A DNA stretch of 64,000 bases from an uncultured Flavobacteriaceae bacterium (GCA_947503005.1 CANNCA010000007.1:247987-311986); one strand, 5' to 3'; positions 17,912 to 26,984 are shown, counted from the first letter of the stretch. Notes: generated by a model not told the origin, from the sequence alone. Translations and numbers: made by a program.

Positions 17912-19111
17912 ATGCTAAAATTAAAACAGCATATTCTGATATCATTTTCTTACTTCTTGTTTGCCACACTTATTGAGGTTGTGCTTCGTTCATTCGTTGT
18001 TTTTGAAGTACCAATTACTTACAAATTCTTTGTCCATACCCATTCGCATATCGCCCTATTAGGATGGGTGTATCTCGCCCTCACCACCTTATTGTATAAG
18101 TTGTTTGTGCAAAATTCGATGATGGACAAAAAGTATAAACGAATCTTTTGGTTTACCCAATTAACCTTGGTGGGTATGTTATTGACCTTTCCGTTTACGG
18201 GATATGCGCTGTTTTCAATTGTTTTCTCAACACTTTTTTTGTTCGCCTCTTACTGGTTCTCTTGGTTTTTCACTAAGCATGTACAGAGTCGTTTCAAGAA
18301 AAGCCAAGCTTATGAGTGTGTCAAAGCAGCCCTTTGGTATTTGGTGCTCTCAAGTTTGGGGCCTTGGGCTTTGGGTGGGATTATGAACGTTCTCGGACCG
18401 GAATCTGTCTGGTACCGTTTAGCTATCAATTTTTACCTCCATTTTTTGTACAATGGATGGATGGTCATGGCGCTTGTTGGAATCTTTTTCTATATCATGG
18501 AGCAAAGGAAGATTATTATGCCCGGCAACATTTTCAAGTGGTTCTATTTAAGTCTCAATTTGGGAATCATTCTTTCTTTTTTTCTATCTACGTTATTTGC
18601 AAAACCACCTGTTTTTTTTAACGTTTTGGGTGGAGTAGGTGCACTATTGCAATTGACAGCTTTTTTAATCCTATGGGCAATAGTTGCCGGTCAAAGAGAA
18701 AAAAAAGTAGCTATGTATTCTAAATTTCAGAACGGTTTATTGAAAACTGTGGTCGCTTTGTTTGGGGTTAAAATGTTGCTACAACTCATAACAGCTTTTC
18801 CGTATTTTGCCAGTTTGGCCGCCACCTATCTCGATTTTACAATTGGATATCTGCATTGGACGTTTTTGGGCGTAGTGACCATTACCCTATTTCTATTTTT
18901 GGATTATTTCGGGTTACTGAAAATTTCAAAAAAAGGGTACTATCTTTATTTAATAGGGTTTTTAGCTACTGAATACCTAATTTTTTATAAGGGATTCGTC
19001 TCTTGGCAAGGCTTTGAACTTTTTAATGGTTATTTTGAAACTTTGATTAGTGCCAGCCTATTTATCGTGGTAGGTTTAGCCGTTATGATATGGACTTCAA
19101 TACTCGGCTGA
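17912..19111 (+). CDS. Multi-pass membrane protein with His motifs, end of nos cluster
   Basis: This roughly 400-residue protein has about 12 hydrophobic segments. Conserved-looking histidines lie at membrane edges: FFVHTHSHIALLGWVYLAL in the second segment and YLHWTFLGVVT near residue 310. That layout recalls haem-copper-oxidase subunit I and NnrS-like proteins that bind haem, but no full ligand set is present, so I do not assign a family. I chose the ATG at 17912 over the TTG four codons upstream. It starts 29 bases after nosY and probably ends the operon. It could link the quinone pool to the periplasmic cytochromes, which is inference. Confidence 0.72.
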   Translation: MLKLKQHILISFSYFLFATLIEVVLRSFVVFEVPITYKFFVHTHSHIALLGWVYLALTTLLYKLFVQNSMMDKKYKRIFWFTQLTLVGMLLTFPFTGYALFSIVFSTLFLFASYWFSWFFTKHVQSRFKKSQAYECVKAALWYLVLSSLGPWALGGIMNVLGPESVWYRLAINFYLHFLYNGWMVMALVGIFFYIMEQRKIIMPGNIFKWFYLSLNLGIILSFFLSTLFAKPPVFFNVLGGVGALLQLTAFLILWAIVAGQREKKVAMYSKFQNGLLKTVVALFGVKMLLQLITAFPYFASLAATYLDFTIGYLHWTFLGVVTITLFLFLDYFGLLKISKKGYYLYLIGFLATEYLIFYKGFVSWQGFELFNGYFETLISASLFIVVGLAVMIWTSILG

Positions 19112-19125
19112 AAGATTGATTGCCT

Positions 19126-19995
19126 CTAATTTTCTAAACTTTGTTGTGGTAATTTTTTAAGTTCCGAAAAGAGTCGTTGTATATTTTGAGTTACTTCGCC
19201 AGGAATGTTGCCTGCGAAAAAAGAGTGGTCGTCAAACTTTTTTATAGCAGCAATCTGGGTAGATGTGCCGGTCAGAAAAGCTTCGTCCATAGAATCGACT
19301 TCTTTGAACGGTACTCCCTCCTCGCAAAACGGTATGTTATGTGTTCTACAAATTTTCAACACGATTTCGCGCGTAATTCCATTTAAGATATGCTCATCTG
19401 CAGGATGGGTGAAAACCACTCCGTCTTTTACGAAGAATAAATTGGAATGGGAGCCTTCCGTCATTTTTCCATCACGATGAAAAACCGCTTCATAGTGCCC
19501 GTTTTGAATGGCAAAATCATTGGCCATCACGTTACCCAATAAGGAGGTCATTTTTATATCGCAACGATGCCATCGAAAATCGTTCTGGGAAACAACACTT
19601 ACAGGGGTCTTATTGATGTCGGGCAAACTAAAAGGTACCGCATACATCATAAGCGTTGGAGTGATTTCTTTCGGAAAGGAATGTTTTCTGGGCGCAACCC
19701 CGCGCGTCACCTGAATATAGAGTAGGCAATCTTCCGATTCGAGTTGAGCTGCCTTTAAATGCATATTTATTTTTTCGGAAAGCGTGGCCATGTCAAAATT
19801 GATGTTTGTTTTCTTCAGACATGTTGCCAGTCGCTCCAAATGGGCATTTCCGAAGAAAAACCTTCCATTAATTTGTACCATGACCTCGTAAATGCCGTCG
19901 CCAAACAAGAATCCACGGTCAAACACTGAAATTTTAGCATCCTTAGCCGTAGTGATTTCGCCATTGAGGTATACGTATTTCGGGTACTGAGCCAT
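19126..19995 (-). CDS. Class IV PLP aminotransferase (D-amino acid/branched-chain type)
   Basis: This 289-residue protein is a fold-type IV aminotransferase. It has YLNGEI at the start, DRGFLFGDGIYEVMVQINGRFFF, the PLP-lysine K148 in CDIKMTSLLGN, the phosphate-binding segment TEGSHSNLFFV, and TGTSTQIAAI near the end. The DIK..SLLGN form around the lysine favours the D-amino acid aminotransferase branch; ilvE-like or aminodeoxychorismate lyase activities cannot be excluded. It is convergent with the nos operon, only 14 bases apart. Confidence 0.86.
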   Translation of the reverse strand: MAQYPKYVYLNGEITTAKDAKISVFDRGFLFGDGIYEVMVQINGRFFFGNAHLERLATCLKKTNINFDMATLSEKINMHLKAAQLESEDCLLYIQVTRGVAPRKHSFPKEITPTLMMYAVPFSLPDINKTPVSVVSQNDFRWHRCDIKMTSLLGNVMANDFAIQNGHYEAVFHRDGKMTEGSHSNLFFVKDGVVFTHPADEHILNGITREIVLKICRTHNIPFCEEGVPFKEVDSMDEAFLTGTSTQIAAIKKFDDHSFFAGNIPGEVTQNIQRLFSELKKLPQQSLEN

Positions 19996-20095
19996 ACTTG
20001 GAATCCTGTTACTATTACAATTATTGCAAATTTAGGTAAGTCCACCGAAAATAGTCCTGTATGTCTCGAATTATCAAAAATCAATCGAAATCAAG

Positions 20096-20103
20096 TACCT
20101 TTG
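20096..20103 (+). promoter_or_regulatory. msrB promoter -7 element
   Basis: TACCTTTG is an exact match to TAnnTTTG and lies 18 bases upstream of the msrB ATG at 20122. No clear TTG lies at the expected -33 position. It overlaps the alternative TTG start at 20101, arguing that translation begins at 20122. Confidence 0.5.
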
Positions 20104-20121
20104 CAACTTAAAAAACATGCT

Positions 20122-20580
20122 ATGTTAACATGGAAAGATATCATCAGCTTTAGTGTAAACGGAAACCCTGAACCGGATAAAAGAGTAGAAAAAACAGCGG
20201 AGGAATGGCGTGAACTACTGACGCCGGAGCAGTTTCGAATAACACGACAAAAAGGGACCGAAGCTGCACACTCAGGAGCCTTATGCAGTGTTCATGACGC
20301 TGGTAAGTATAATTGTGTCTGCTGCGATACGCCTTTGTTCGATTCAACCATCAAGTTTGAATCTGGTACAGGATGGCCAAGTTTTACCCAACCGATAAAA
20401 GAGAATGCCATCAAATATGAAAAGGATTCTTCTTTCGGAATGATTCGGGTCGAAGTCATGTGCAATACCTGCGATGCCCATTTAGGACACGTATTTCCGG
20501 ATGGCCCAGAACCGAGTGGTTTGCGCTATTGTATCAATTCAGAATCGATGCAACTGGAATCCGTCTCAAAAGAAAACTAG
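20122..20580 (+). CDS. msrB: Peptide-methionine (R)-S-oxide reductase MsrB
   Basis: MsrB reduces the R epimer of methionine sulfoxide in proteins. The 152-residue protein has both zinc-binding CxxC pairs (CVCC and CNTC), the substrate segment GTGWPSFTQPI, and the catalytic Cys in GLRYCINS. No signal peptide is seen, so it should be cytoplasmic. The ATG at 20122 is preferred because a promoter element overlaps the upstream TTG. selO begins 9 bases after the stop and msrA follows it. Confidence 0.95.
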   Translation: MLTWKDIISFSVNGNPEPDKRVEKTAEEWRELLTPEQFRITRQKGTEAAHSGALCSVHDAGKYNCVCCDTPLFDSTIKFESGTGWPSFTQPIKENAIKYEKDSSFGMIRVEVMCNTCDAHLGHVFPDGPEPSGLRYCINSESMQLESVSKEN

Positions 20581-20589
20581 AAAAAGATA

Positions 20590-22155
20590 GTGGCCTTAAA
20601 ACTCAATATCAAAGATACTTTTAACAAAGAACTTCCTGCAGATCCAATTTTGGAGAATAACAGGCGGCAGGTACGCAATGCATGCTTCTCATATGTATCG
20701 CCAAAAGTGCCTTCCAAGCCATCTTTGGTGCATGTTTCTCAAGAAATGATAGAAGCTATCGGTTTAAAAGAGTCACCGGATTCTATGGAGTTTCTGGAAG
20801 TCTTTTCAGGAACAACGGTCTTACCCAATACAAATCCTTATGCAATGTGTTATGGCGGGCATCAATTCGGTCATTGGGCAGGACAATTGGGTGATGGTCG
20901 TGCTATTAATCTCGCCGAGGTTGTGCATAGCAACAAGCGTTGGGTTTTGCAGTTGAAAGGAGCGGGGGAGACCCCATATTCCAGAACGGCAGACGGTTTG
21001 GCAGTATTGCGAAGTTCCATACGCGAGTACCTTTGTAGTGAAGCCATGTTTCACTTGGGTGTACCAACGACGCGCGCCCTGTCACTAATTTTAACAGGGG
21101 ATAAAGTACTTCGAGATGTGATGTACGACGGTAATCCTGCCTATGAAAAAGGTGCAATTGTCTGTCGCGTTTCACCCTCTTTTATTCGCTTTGGAAATTT
21201 TGAGATTTTAGCCGCGCAGGAAGATAAAAAAACGCTGAAGGCTTTAGTCGACTACACCATAAAGCATCATTATTCACACTTAGGAAAACCTTCAAAAGGT
21301 ACTTATTTAAGGTTCTTCAAAGAAGTTGCCGTACGGAGCATGGAAATGGTCGTGCATTGGCAACGCGTAGGTTTCGTACACGGGGTGATGAACACGGATA
21401 ACATGTCCATTTTGGGCTTAACCATCGATTACGGCCCTTATGGCTGGCTGGAGGATTATGATTTGGGATGGACGCCGAACACTACAGACCGGACAAACAA
21501 AAGATATCGTTTTGGCACGCAACCTCAAATTGTGCTATGGAATTTATTACAATTGGCCAATGCCTTATTTCCTTTAATAGAAGAAGCTGCCTTATTACAG
21601 GATATCTTAAAGGAGTACCAGGAGGACGTAGAAGTCGCCTATCTCGCAATGATGAAATCAAAGTTGGGATTGTTTGAAAAGGATGACAATGACAAAAATT
21701 TAATAGCTGACCTTGAAACAGTTTTACAACTTTCCGAAACCGATATGACTATTTTCTTCAGACTGCTGGCCAAAGTAAAAAAGAACGATGTTTCGGATGG
21801 ATTAAATACAATTCAAGATGCATTTTACCAACCTGATGAAATTAAAGAAGGCATTGAGGACCAATGGAAAAGTTGGTTCTCAAAATATGGGGAACGTTTG
21901 AAAAAAGAAACTAGAAACGATACCGAACGCGGAGAATTGATGAACAGGGTCAATCCCAAATATGTATTGCGAAACTATATGGCTCAAATGGTCATCGATG
22001 CTGCTGATGAAGGAGATTACAAACATTTATCGGAATTGTTCGATTTATTAAAAAAGCCATATGATGAGCAACCCGAACAAGAAAAGTGGTTCGCCAAACG
22101 GCCGGAATGGGCACGAAACAAAGTTGGTTGCTCGATGTTGTCGTGCAGTTCGTAG
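20590..22155 (+). CDS. selO: SelO/YdiU pseudokinase, protein adenylyltransferase
   Basis: SelO enzymes transfer AMP from ATP to Ser, Thr or Tyr of target proteins and respond to oxidative stress. The 521-residue protein shows GGHQFGHWAGQLGDGRA at 89-105, LQLKGAGETPYSRTADGLAVLRSS, VHGVMNTDNMSILG and IDYGPYGWLEDYD, all family hallmarks. The C terminus is GCSMLSCSS, where eukaryotic SelO has selenocysteine; here cysteine is used. The start is a GTG at 20590, placed 9 bases after msrB. Lying between msrB and msrA, it probably forms a redox-repair operon. Confidence 0.95.
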   Translation: MALKLNIKDTFNKELPADPILENNRRQVRNACFSYVSPKVPSKPSLVHVSQEMIEAIGLKESPDSMEFLEVFSGTTVLPNTNPYAMCYGGHQFGHWAGQLGDGRAINLAEVVHSNKRWVLQLKGAGETPYSRTADGLAVLRSSIREYLCSEAMFHLGVPTTRALSLILTGDKVLRDVMYDGNPAYEKGAIVCRVSPSFIRFGNFEILAAQEDKKTLKALVDYTIKHHYSHLGKPSKGTYLRFFKEVAVRSMEMVVHWQRVGFVHGVMNTDNMSILGLTIDYGPYGWLEDYDLGWTPNTTDRTNKRYRFGTQPQIVLWNLLQLANALFPLIEEAALLQDILKEYQEDVEVAYLAMMKSKLGLFEKDDNDKNLIADLETVLQLSETDMTIFFRLLAKVKKNDVSDGLNTIQDAFYQPDEIKEGIEDQWKSWFSKYGERLKKETRNDTERGELMNRVNPKYVLRNYMAQMVIDAADEGDYKHLSELFDLLKKPYDEQPEQEKWFAKRPEWARNKVGCSMLSCSS

Positions 22156-22215
22156 CGTTTGTAATGAATAGTTAAAAAGGTAGACTATACTGACTAAATA
22201 GATTTAAAAAAACAG

Positions 22216-22707
22216 ATGAGTACAAAAAAAGCATATATCGCTGGAGGTTGTTTTTGGGGAATGGAAGAATTGTTCAGGGTACGTCCCGGAATTTTGGATA
22301 CTGAAGTCGGTTACATAGGAGGAACGAATGATAACCCAACCTATCGCAACCATCCCGGTCACGCTGAGGGAATAGAGTTAACCTATAATTCTAATGAAAC
22401 CTCGTTTAAGGAAATCTTGGATTACTTCTTCCGTATACATAATCCAACGACCGTTGACCAGCAAGGCAATGATATCGGTAGCAGTTATCGTTCAGCCATA
22501 TTTTATCAGAATGAAGAAGAGAAAGCGATTTCTAAAGAAGTCATTAAGATTGTGGAAGATTCCAATAAATGGGAGGGCAGGGTCGTCACGACTTTAGAAC
22601 CATATTCTACTTTTTGGCCCGCAGAGCCTGAACATCAAGATTATTTGGTTCGTAACCCGAATGGGTATACGTGTCATTTTGAGCGGTTTAAGGAGTCTTT
22701 TGTTTAA
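22216..22707 (+). CDS. msrA: Peptide-methionine (S)-S-oxide reductase MsrA
   Basis: MsrA reduces the S epimer of methionine sulfoxide. The 163-residue protein has the catalytic GGCFWGMEE motif at residues 10-18, GYIGGTNDNPTY, GHAEGIEL, and the IHNPTTVDQQGNDIGSSYRS segment. There is no signal peptide. It lies 60 bases after selO, possibly with its own promoter, and together with msrB covers both sulfoxide epimers. Confidence 0.96.
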   Translation: MSTKKAYIAGGCFWGMEELFRVRPGILDTEVGYIGGTNDNPTYRNHPGHAEGIELTYNSNETSFKEILDYFFRIHNPTTVDQQGNDIGSSYRSAIFYQNEEEKAISKEVIKIVEDSNKWEGRVVTTLEPYSTFWPAEPEHQDYLVRNPNGYTCHFERFKESFV

Positions 22708-22863
22708 ATAACTTTTATGATTTTTATCTTTTAGTTTAAAGAAACTGTAAGAATCAAATCCATTCTCTATTAGTGATACTCTTCAGTTTAACCAATTTGA
22801 TAAGTACAGCTGGAACCAAGTAGATATAAAGAATCAAAGAGGTTGAAAGAAATGATAACAATA

Positions 22864-23754
22864 TCATTTCAATCGTTCAATCAGCCGTATTAGTCTTTTG
22901 CGTAAAAACTCAGGCGATATTCTTAATATCATATTTTTAAAATTTCTACGATATCGATATTTTGACTTCATGGCAAGAGTCATTTCAGTATAATCTGCAT
23001 TAATAAGTTGAGGGTTAATAAATAGTTTACAATTCTTTTCTTTTAATATTTTATGAAAATGCACATGTTCACATACCTCATTTCCTTCATCGGTAACTCC
23101 AATATACTCTGACAAATCAAATACTCTCCTTTTATAGATTGCTAAACCTCCGAAAGCAGAATCAACTTCTATCCATTCACTGTTTTGAGGAATAGTTATC
23201 AACTTAGAAAATATTTGATTTTCCATGGCAGCTCCATATTGCGTCATGTATTTTTTAAAAAAACGATAAGAATCCCAACAGTCACTAGGACACCAATATT
23301 TATGTCGAAGAGCCCATAAGTCGTAATATGGACCATTCTGGTTGGCGGAAAGCATATCCCAGTCGTCACGAACAAAACAACTATCAATTGCCTTTGGGGT
23401 TAATTTTTGATTTAACTTGTCTAAATCAGCAATAATAACATAATCTATGTTTTTATAATTTGTTCTGATCTCCTTTACATATGCATTTCTACAGAATGCT
23501 AATCTCTCGGTACGTTTATCCATTTTTTCCGAAAGATTACCTAAGGAGATATAGTTGAAATTCGGGACTTCTTTTTTAAGCTTTTGTAATGTTGCAATAG
23601 TGCCGTCAGAACTATCGGATTCAACCAGAAACCAATGTACACTCTTTGTATTTTGAAGTGAATTATTAATTATGGCAACATCTTCGTGCAAAGTATTTTC
23701 AGCGTCCCTTGCCGCGCCGACGACGAGAAAATTCAAATTTTCTTTTAACTCCAT
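22864..23754 (-). CDS. Glycosyltransferase-like protein (GT-A type)
   Basis: This 296-residue protein begins with a GT-A-like strand and nucleotide site (FLVVGAARDAENT, then ESDSSDGT at 45-52), has a candidate metal-binding DLD at 110-112 (IIADLDK), and an FGGLAIYK segment near 205. The C terminus is strongly basic. It resembles eukaryotic-type capsular mannosyltransferases of the GT69 kind, but only loosely. The gene and its flanks look more AT-rich than neighbouring genes, there are no other polysaccharide genes nearby, and it is bordered by a long empty stretch. These features suggest an acquired gene. Confidence 0.68.
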   Translation of the reverse strand: MELKENLNFLVVGAARDAENTLHEDVAIINNSLQNTKSVHWFLVESDSSDGTIATLQKLKKEVPNFNYISLGNLSEKMDKRTERLAFCRNAYVKEIRTNYKNIDYVIIADLDKLNQKLTPKAIDSCFVRDDWDMLSANQNGPYYDLWALRHKYWCPSDCWDSYRFFKKYMTQYGAAMENQIFSKLITIPQNSEWIEVDSAFGGLAIYKRRVFDLSEYIGVTDEGNEVCEHVHFHKILKEKNCKLFINPQLINADYTEMTLAMKSKYRYRRNFKNMILRISPEFLRKRLIRLIERLK

Positions 23755-24280
23755 ATATTCAATTTGATTAGACTAAGGTTGAATCTGATTTAAAAAGTCA
23801 AGGTATGAGTCCACGAAATACATAATCTGCTTAATAACTTTTTCTAAGATTCTTAATTTATTTTCTGATACACTGGTTTACTCTTAAAGACACTACGCAA
23901 GGGGGTATCAAGTAGATAATCTAGTTTTACAATTTTATTGGTAATTGTCTTTATAACTCTTTAAGGATACGACCGGTCAAAAGGTAAATATATATCCATT
24001 TGGTTAAAGTACTAGTTTAAGAAACGATCAATCACTTTCATAGTAAGAATTTACGAAATAGTTATCTGTTAGCGAAACACCAAGAATACAGACAGGTTAT
24101 ACTCAACATCTTTACATTGCTAAATTTTTTAAATGAACAATGGTTTAGTGATAACGAAGATAATTAGTAGATAGTACATGGTAATATCAGGAAAGGGCGA
24201 TTAAAGTTAGCCTGTAATAAGATTGAAGAAATACCATGTTACTCATTCTATGAAAGCTCATTAATAACTTTTTGATTGTT
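23755..24280. other. 526-base AT-rich intergenic region, nothing recognised
   Basis: The stretch between the glycosyltransferase start and the mnmE stop has no ORF with coding character, no clear hairpin and no tRNA-like fold that I could find. It is visibly richer in A and T than the surrounding genes. It may be decayed sequence. Confidence 0.45.
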
Positions 24281-25678
24281 TTATTTACCGATGCAAAAAT
24301 TGGCAAAAATATTCCCTAGCAAATCATCTGAAGTAATTTCACCCGTAATTTCACCGAAGTGAAATAAGGCTTGCCGAATATCAATGGCCAACAAATCACC
24401 AGAAATACCTTCTGACATGCCCGATCTAACCTTGGCTACCTCTTCATAGGCTTTTAGTAATGCATTGTAATGCCTTGTATTGGTCACTATGGTTTCGTTG
24501 TTTCGAAGGGCGCCCGTATTAACGAAAGCCAGCAATTGATCTGTTAAATCCTCAACTCCTTCTCCTGTTTTAGCGGATAAGAGTAGGGTAGTTGGCAGTT
24601 GTTGCTTGATAGTTGATAGCGCATCCGCGGAAAGCGTATCCTTTTTATTGATAATGACCAAAAGCTGCTTTTGGGGGTATTTGTTTTTTAACTGTTCTAT
24701 CTCACTTTTTAGTTTTTTTAATTCCTTGTCATCAACTAGCAACGAACTTCCGTCAACTAAATACAACACAACTTGCGCTTGTTCGATTTTCTCGAAGGTT
24801 TTTCGAATCCCGATTCCTTCTACGACATCTTCGGTTTCACGAATTCCCGCCGTATCGATAAATCGAAAACCAAATCCACCTATCGAGATTTCATCTTCAA
24901 TAGTGTCTCTTGTAGTTCCAGCAATTTCAGAAACAATAGCGCGCTCTTCGTTTAGAAGGGCATTTAATAGCGTAGATTTTCCAACGTTAGGTTCACCGAC
25001 AATGGCAATAGGAATTCCGTTTTTTATGACGTTACCTACTGCAAAAGAATCTATCAGCCGTTTCAAGACGTTTTGAATCCGCTGCAACAAGTCTTCAAAA
25101 GCTTTACGGTCTGCAAATTCCACATCTTCCTCTGAAAAATCCAGTTCTAACTCAATGAGGGAGGCAAAGTTCATTAGTTCATCACGTAATAGTTTTATTT
25201 CATTGCTAAAACCACCTCGCATTTGTTGCATTGCGATTTGGTGACTTGCTTCATTATCCGAAGCTATTAAATCTGCTACGGCCTCCGCCTGACTTAAATC
25301 CATTTTGCCATTTAAAAAGGCACGAAGGGTGAATTCACCAGCATCCGCGGTACGACAACCATTTCGTATGAACAATTGAATGATTTGTTGTTGAATGTAT
25401 GAGGATCCATGGCACGATATTTCTACCACATTTTCGCCGGTATAAGAGTTTGGTCCTTTGAAAACCGAGATCAATACTTCATCAAGGGTTTTGGCTCCAT
25501 CTACAATATGCCCTAACAGAATGGTATGGCTTTTTTGTTTTTTTAAATCCTTTCTATGAATAGATTTAAAAAAAGGAGCTGCAATAGTAATGGCTTTCTC
25601 ACCAGAAATACGGATAACCCCAATTGCACCAGCACCTGAAGGAGTTGCCAAAGCAATAATTGGTTCTGAATTCAACAT
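24281..25678 (-). CDS. mnmE: tRNA modification GTPase MnmE
   Basis: MnmE with MnmG installs the 5-carboxymethylaminomethyl group on wobble uridine of certain tRNAs. The 465-residue protein has the N-terminal folate-binding domain (IIALATPSGAGAIGVIRISG), a helical domain, and an inserted G domain with P-loop GEPNVGKS at 228-235, DTAG and NKKD. It ends with the diagnostic C-terminal CIGK. The ATG at 25678 matches the usual MnmE start; the TTG seven codons upstream does not. Confidence 0.97.
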   Translation of the reverse strand: MLNSEPIIALATPSGAGAIGVIRISGEKAITIAAPFFKSIHRKDLKKQKSHTILLGHIVDGAKTLDEVLISVFKGPNSYTGENVVEISCHGSSYIQQQIIQLFIRNGCRTADAGEFTLRAFLNGKMDLSQAEAVADLIASDNEASHQIAMQQMRGGFSNEIKLLRDELMNFASLIELELDFSEEDVEFADRKAFEDLLQRIQNVLKRLIDSFAVGNVIKNGIPIAIVGEPNVGKSTLLNALLNEERAIVSEIAGTTRDTIEDEISIGGFGFRFIDTAGIRETEDVVEGIGIRKTFEKIEQAQVVLYLVDGSSLLVDDKELKKLKSEIEQLKNKYPQKQLLVIINKKDTLSADALSTIKQQLPTTLLLSAKTGEGVEDLTDQLLAFVNTGALRNNETIVTNTRHYNALLKAYEEVAKVRSGMSEGISGDLLAIDIRQALFHFGEITGEITSDDLLGNIFANFCIGK

Positions 25679-25855
25679 TTTACAAAAATACAAATTCAAA
25701 GGGCTTACTAGTTAATATAAATATGGATGTAGTCAAATGAGCACTCAATACTATGGTTTGAGCCAAAGCCCAACTCCTTTAAATTGTATCTTCGAGCACA
25801 ATTCAAATGGTTACGATTCGAATAAAAAAGATTTTAATAAATAACAAGTAGCATC

Positions 25856-26296
25856 ATGATAACTAAAATAATACTGTTAGCCTTTGCAGTACTTACCGCA
25901 TCAACTATCAAGGCCCAAGAAATCAACAATATGCAAAACGAGCTGGTGGTTGTTTCACAAATTCAAATAGACGATTTGAAACAACGCATCGAAAGAGCCG
26001 AAAAGGATGCTGAAAAAGCAGAAGATATCCGCAAAAATGCAAAAGAAGAAGAACGAAAAGCAGAAAGAAAATTAAAGGATTTGGAAAACTTATTAGAGGA
26101 TATCGAAGATAACAAAGAGGATATTTTGGAAGCTAATCAAGAAATCAAATCTTTAGAAGCTGAATTGGCCAACAGTGCATCGAACCAACTATCGACTAAA
26201 GATATCATTAAAATTAAGGAGGATATTTTAAAGGAGAAGGAGGATATATTGAAGGCGCAGGAAAATCTAAGAGGACTTTTGGAAGATCTTAGATAA
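25856..26296 (+). CDS. Secreted acidic coiled-coil protein
   Basis: This 146-residue protein has a signal peptide (about 1-20, ending IKAQ). An almost uninterrupted heptad-rich helix follows, dominated by Glu, Asp, Lys, Leu and Ile. By my count the mature part has about 35 acidic and 23 basic residues, net about -12. I recognise no family. It lies about 110 bases before a second secreted coiled-coil gene of opposite charge. Confidence 0.7.
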   Translation: MITKIILLAFAVLTASTIKAQEINNMQNELVVVSQIQIDDLKQRIERAEKDAEKAEDIRKNAKEEERKAERKLKDLENLLEDIEDNKEDILEANQEIKSLEAELANSASNQLSTKDIIKIKEDILKEKEDILKAQENLRGLLEDLR

Positions 26297-26431
26297 CTTC
26301 AAATTTTTTAACGATTACGTTTTATTTTTGAATAAGAAACGATTTAAACTTTCTTATCTTTCGGCATATAAATTTCTTAATGGTATTGATTAAAATCTAC
26401 TGGCTTGAAGCAGCGTAAACCCCGAATAAAT

Positions 26432-26899
26432 ATGAAAAACATACTACTTGCCCTTGTGGCTATAATTGCACTATCAGGTAATATCATCGCCCAAGAATCC
26501 GAGCAGACTAGGGATTCTGTTCAAGTGGCGCAGCTAGAACTTTTAAAACAACAAGCAGAACTTGAACAACAAGAGGCAGAACTCAAAAAAGCCAAGGAAC
26601 AGGAAAAGGCTTTGAAAAAAGCTGAAAAAGAAGCTAAAAAAGCCGAGAAAGCTCAAAAAAAAGCTGAAAAAGAAGTAAAAAAGACTAAAAAGCTAGCAGC
26701 AGCGATTTCATCAAAAAAGAAGGACATTGCCAAGGAAGAACAAAAAATAATTAAAACTCAAGAGAAATTAGACGTTGGTAAAGTCAAAGGCAAGTATTCA
26801 CCTGTGGAGATTCAGAAGCTGAACAATAAAATTGAGAAGATGAAATTGAGTGTTCTTAAAAACAAGGAAAAACTGCGAAAACTAGAAAGCAAACAATAG
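26432..26899 (+). CDS. Secreted basic coiled-coil protein
   Basis: This 155-residue protein has a signal peptide (MKNILLALVAIIALSGNIIAQ). A long Ala/Glu/Lys-rich helix follows, with repeated KKAEKE-type units at about 55-95 and a second helical segment after a Pro at about 119. By my count the mature part has about 39 basic and 24 acidic residues, net about +15. The ATG at 26432 is chosen because it starts a canonical signal peptide. No enzymatic motif is seen. Low-complexity coiled coils give unreliable homology, so the function stays unknown. Confidence 0.68.
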   Translation: MKNILLALVAIIALSGNIIAQESEQTRDSVQVAQLELLKQQAELEQQEAELKKAKEQEKALKKAEKEAKKAEKAQKKAEKEVKKTKKLAAAISSKKKDIAKEEQKIIKTQEKLDVGKVKGKYSPVEIQKLNNKIEKMKLSVLKNKEKLRKLESKQ

Positions 26900-26923
26900 T
26901 CAAAATCTACATTATAGAAGATT

Positions 26924-26950
26924 TTGTAACAATTGTATGAATTTAGCGTC
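26924..26950 (+). promoter_or_regulatory. ECF-sigma-type promoter of DUF4870 gene
   Basis: TTGTAAC at 26924-26930 and CGTC at 26947-26950 are separated by exactly 16 bases, the -35/-10 pattern typical of ECF sigma promoters (GTAAC and CGTC). The next gene starts 34 bases downstream at 26985. The same two boxes with the same spacing occur at 54354-54380. Confidence 0.5.
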
Positions 26951-26984
26951 ATATGAGTACATCAATCATTAAACACTAAAAATC

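Noticed and set aside
24606..25076. 156-codon ORF opposite mnmE
   Set aside because: It lies fully antisense to a strongly conserved gene and has no recognisable domain or initiation signal.
25683..25690. TATTTTTG as mnmE promoter
   Set aside because: It lies only 5 bases upstream of the ATG and lacks a -33 box at proper distance; chance is likely in AT-rich DNA.
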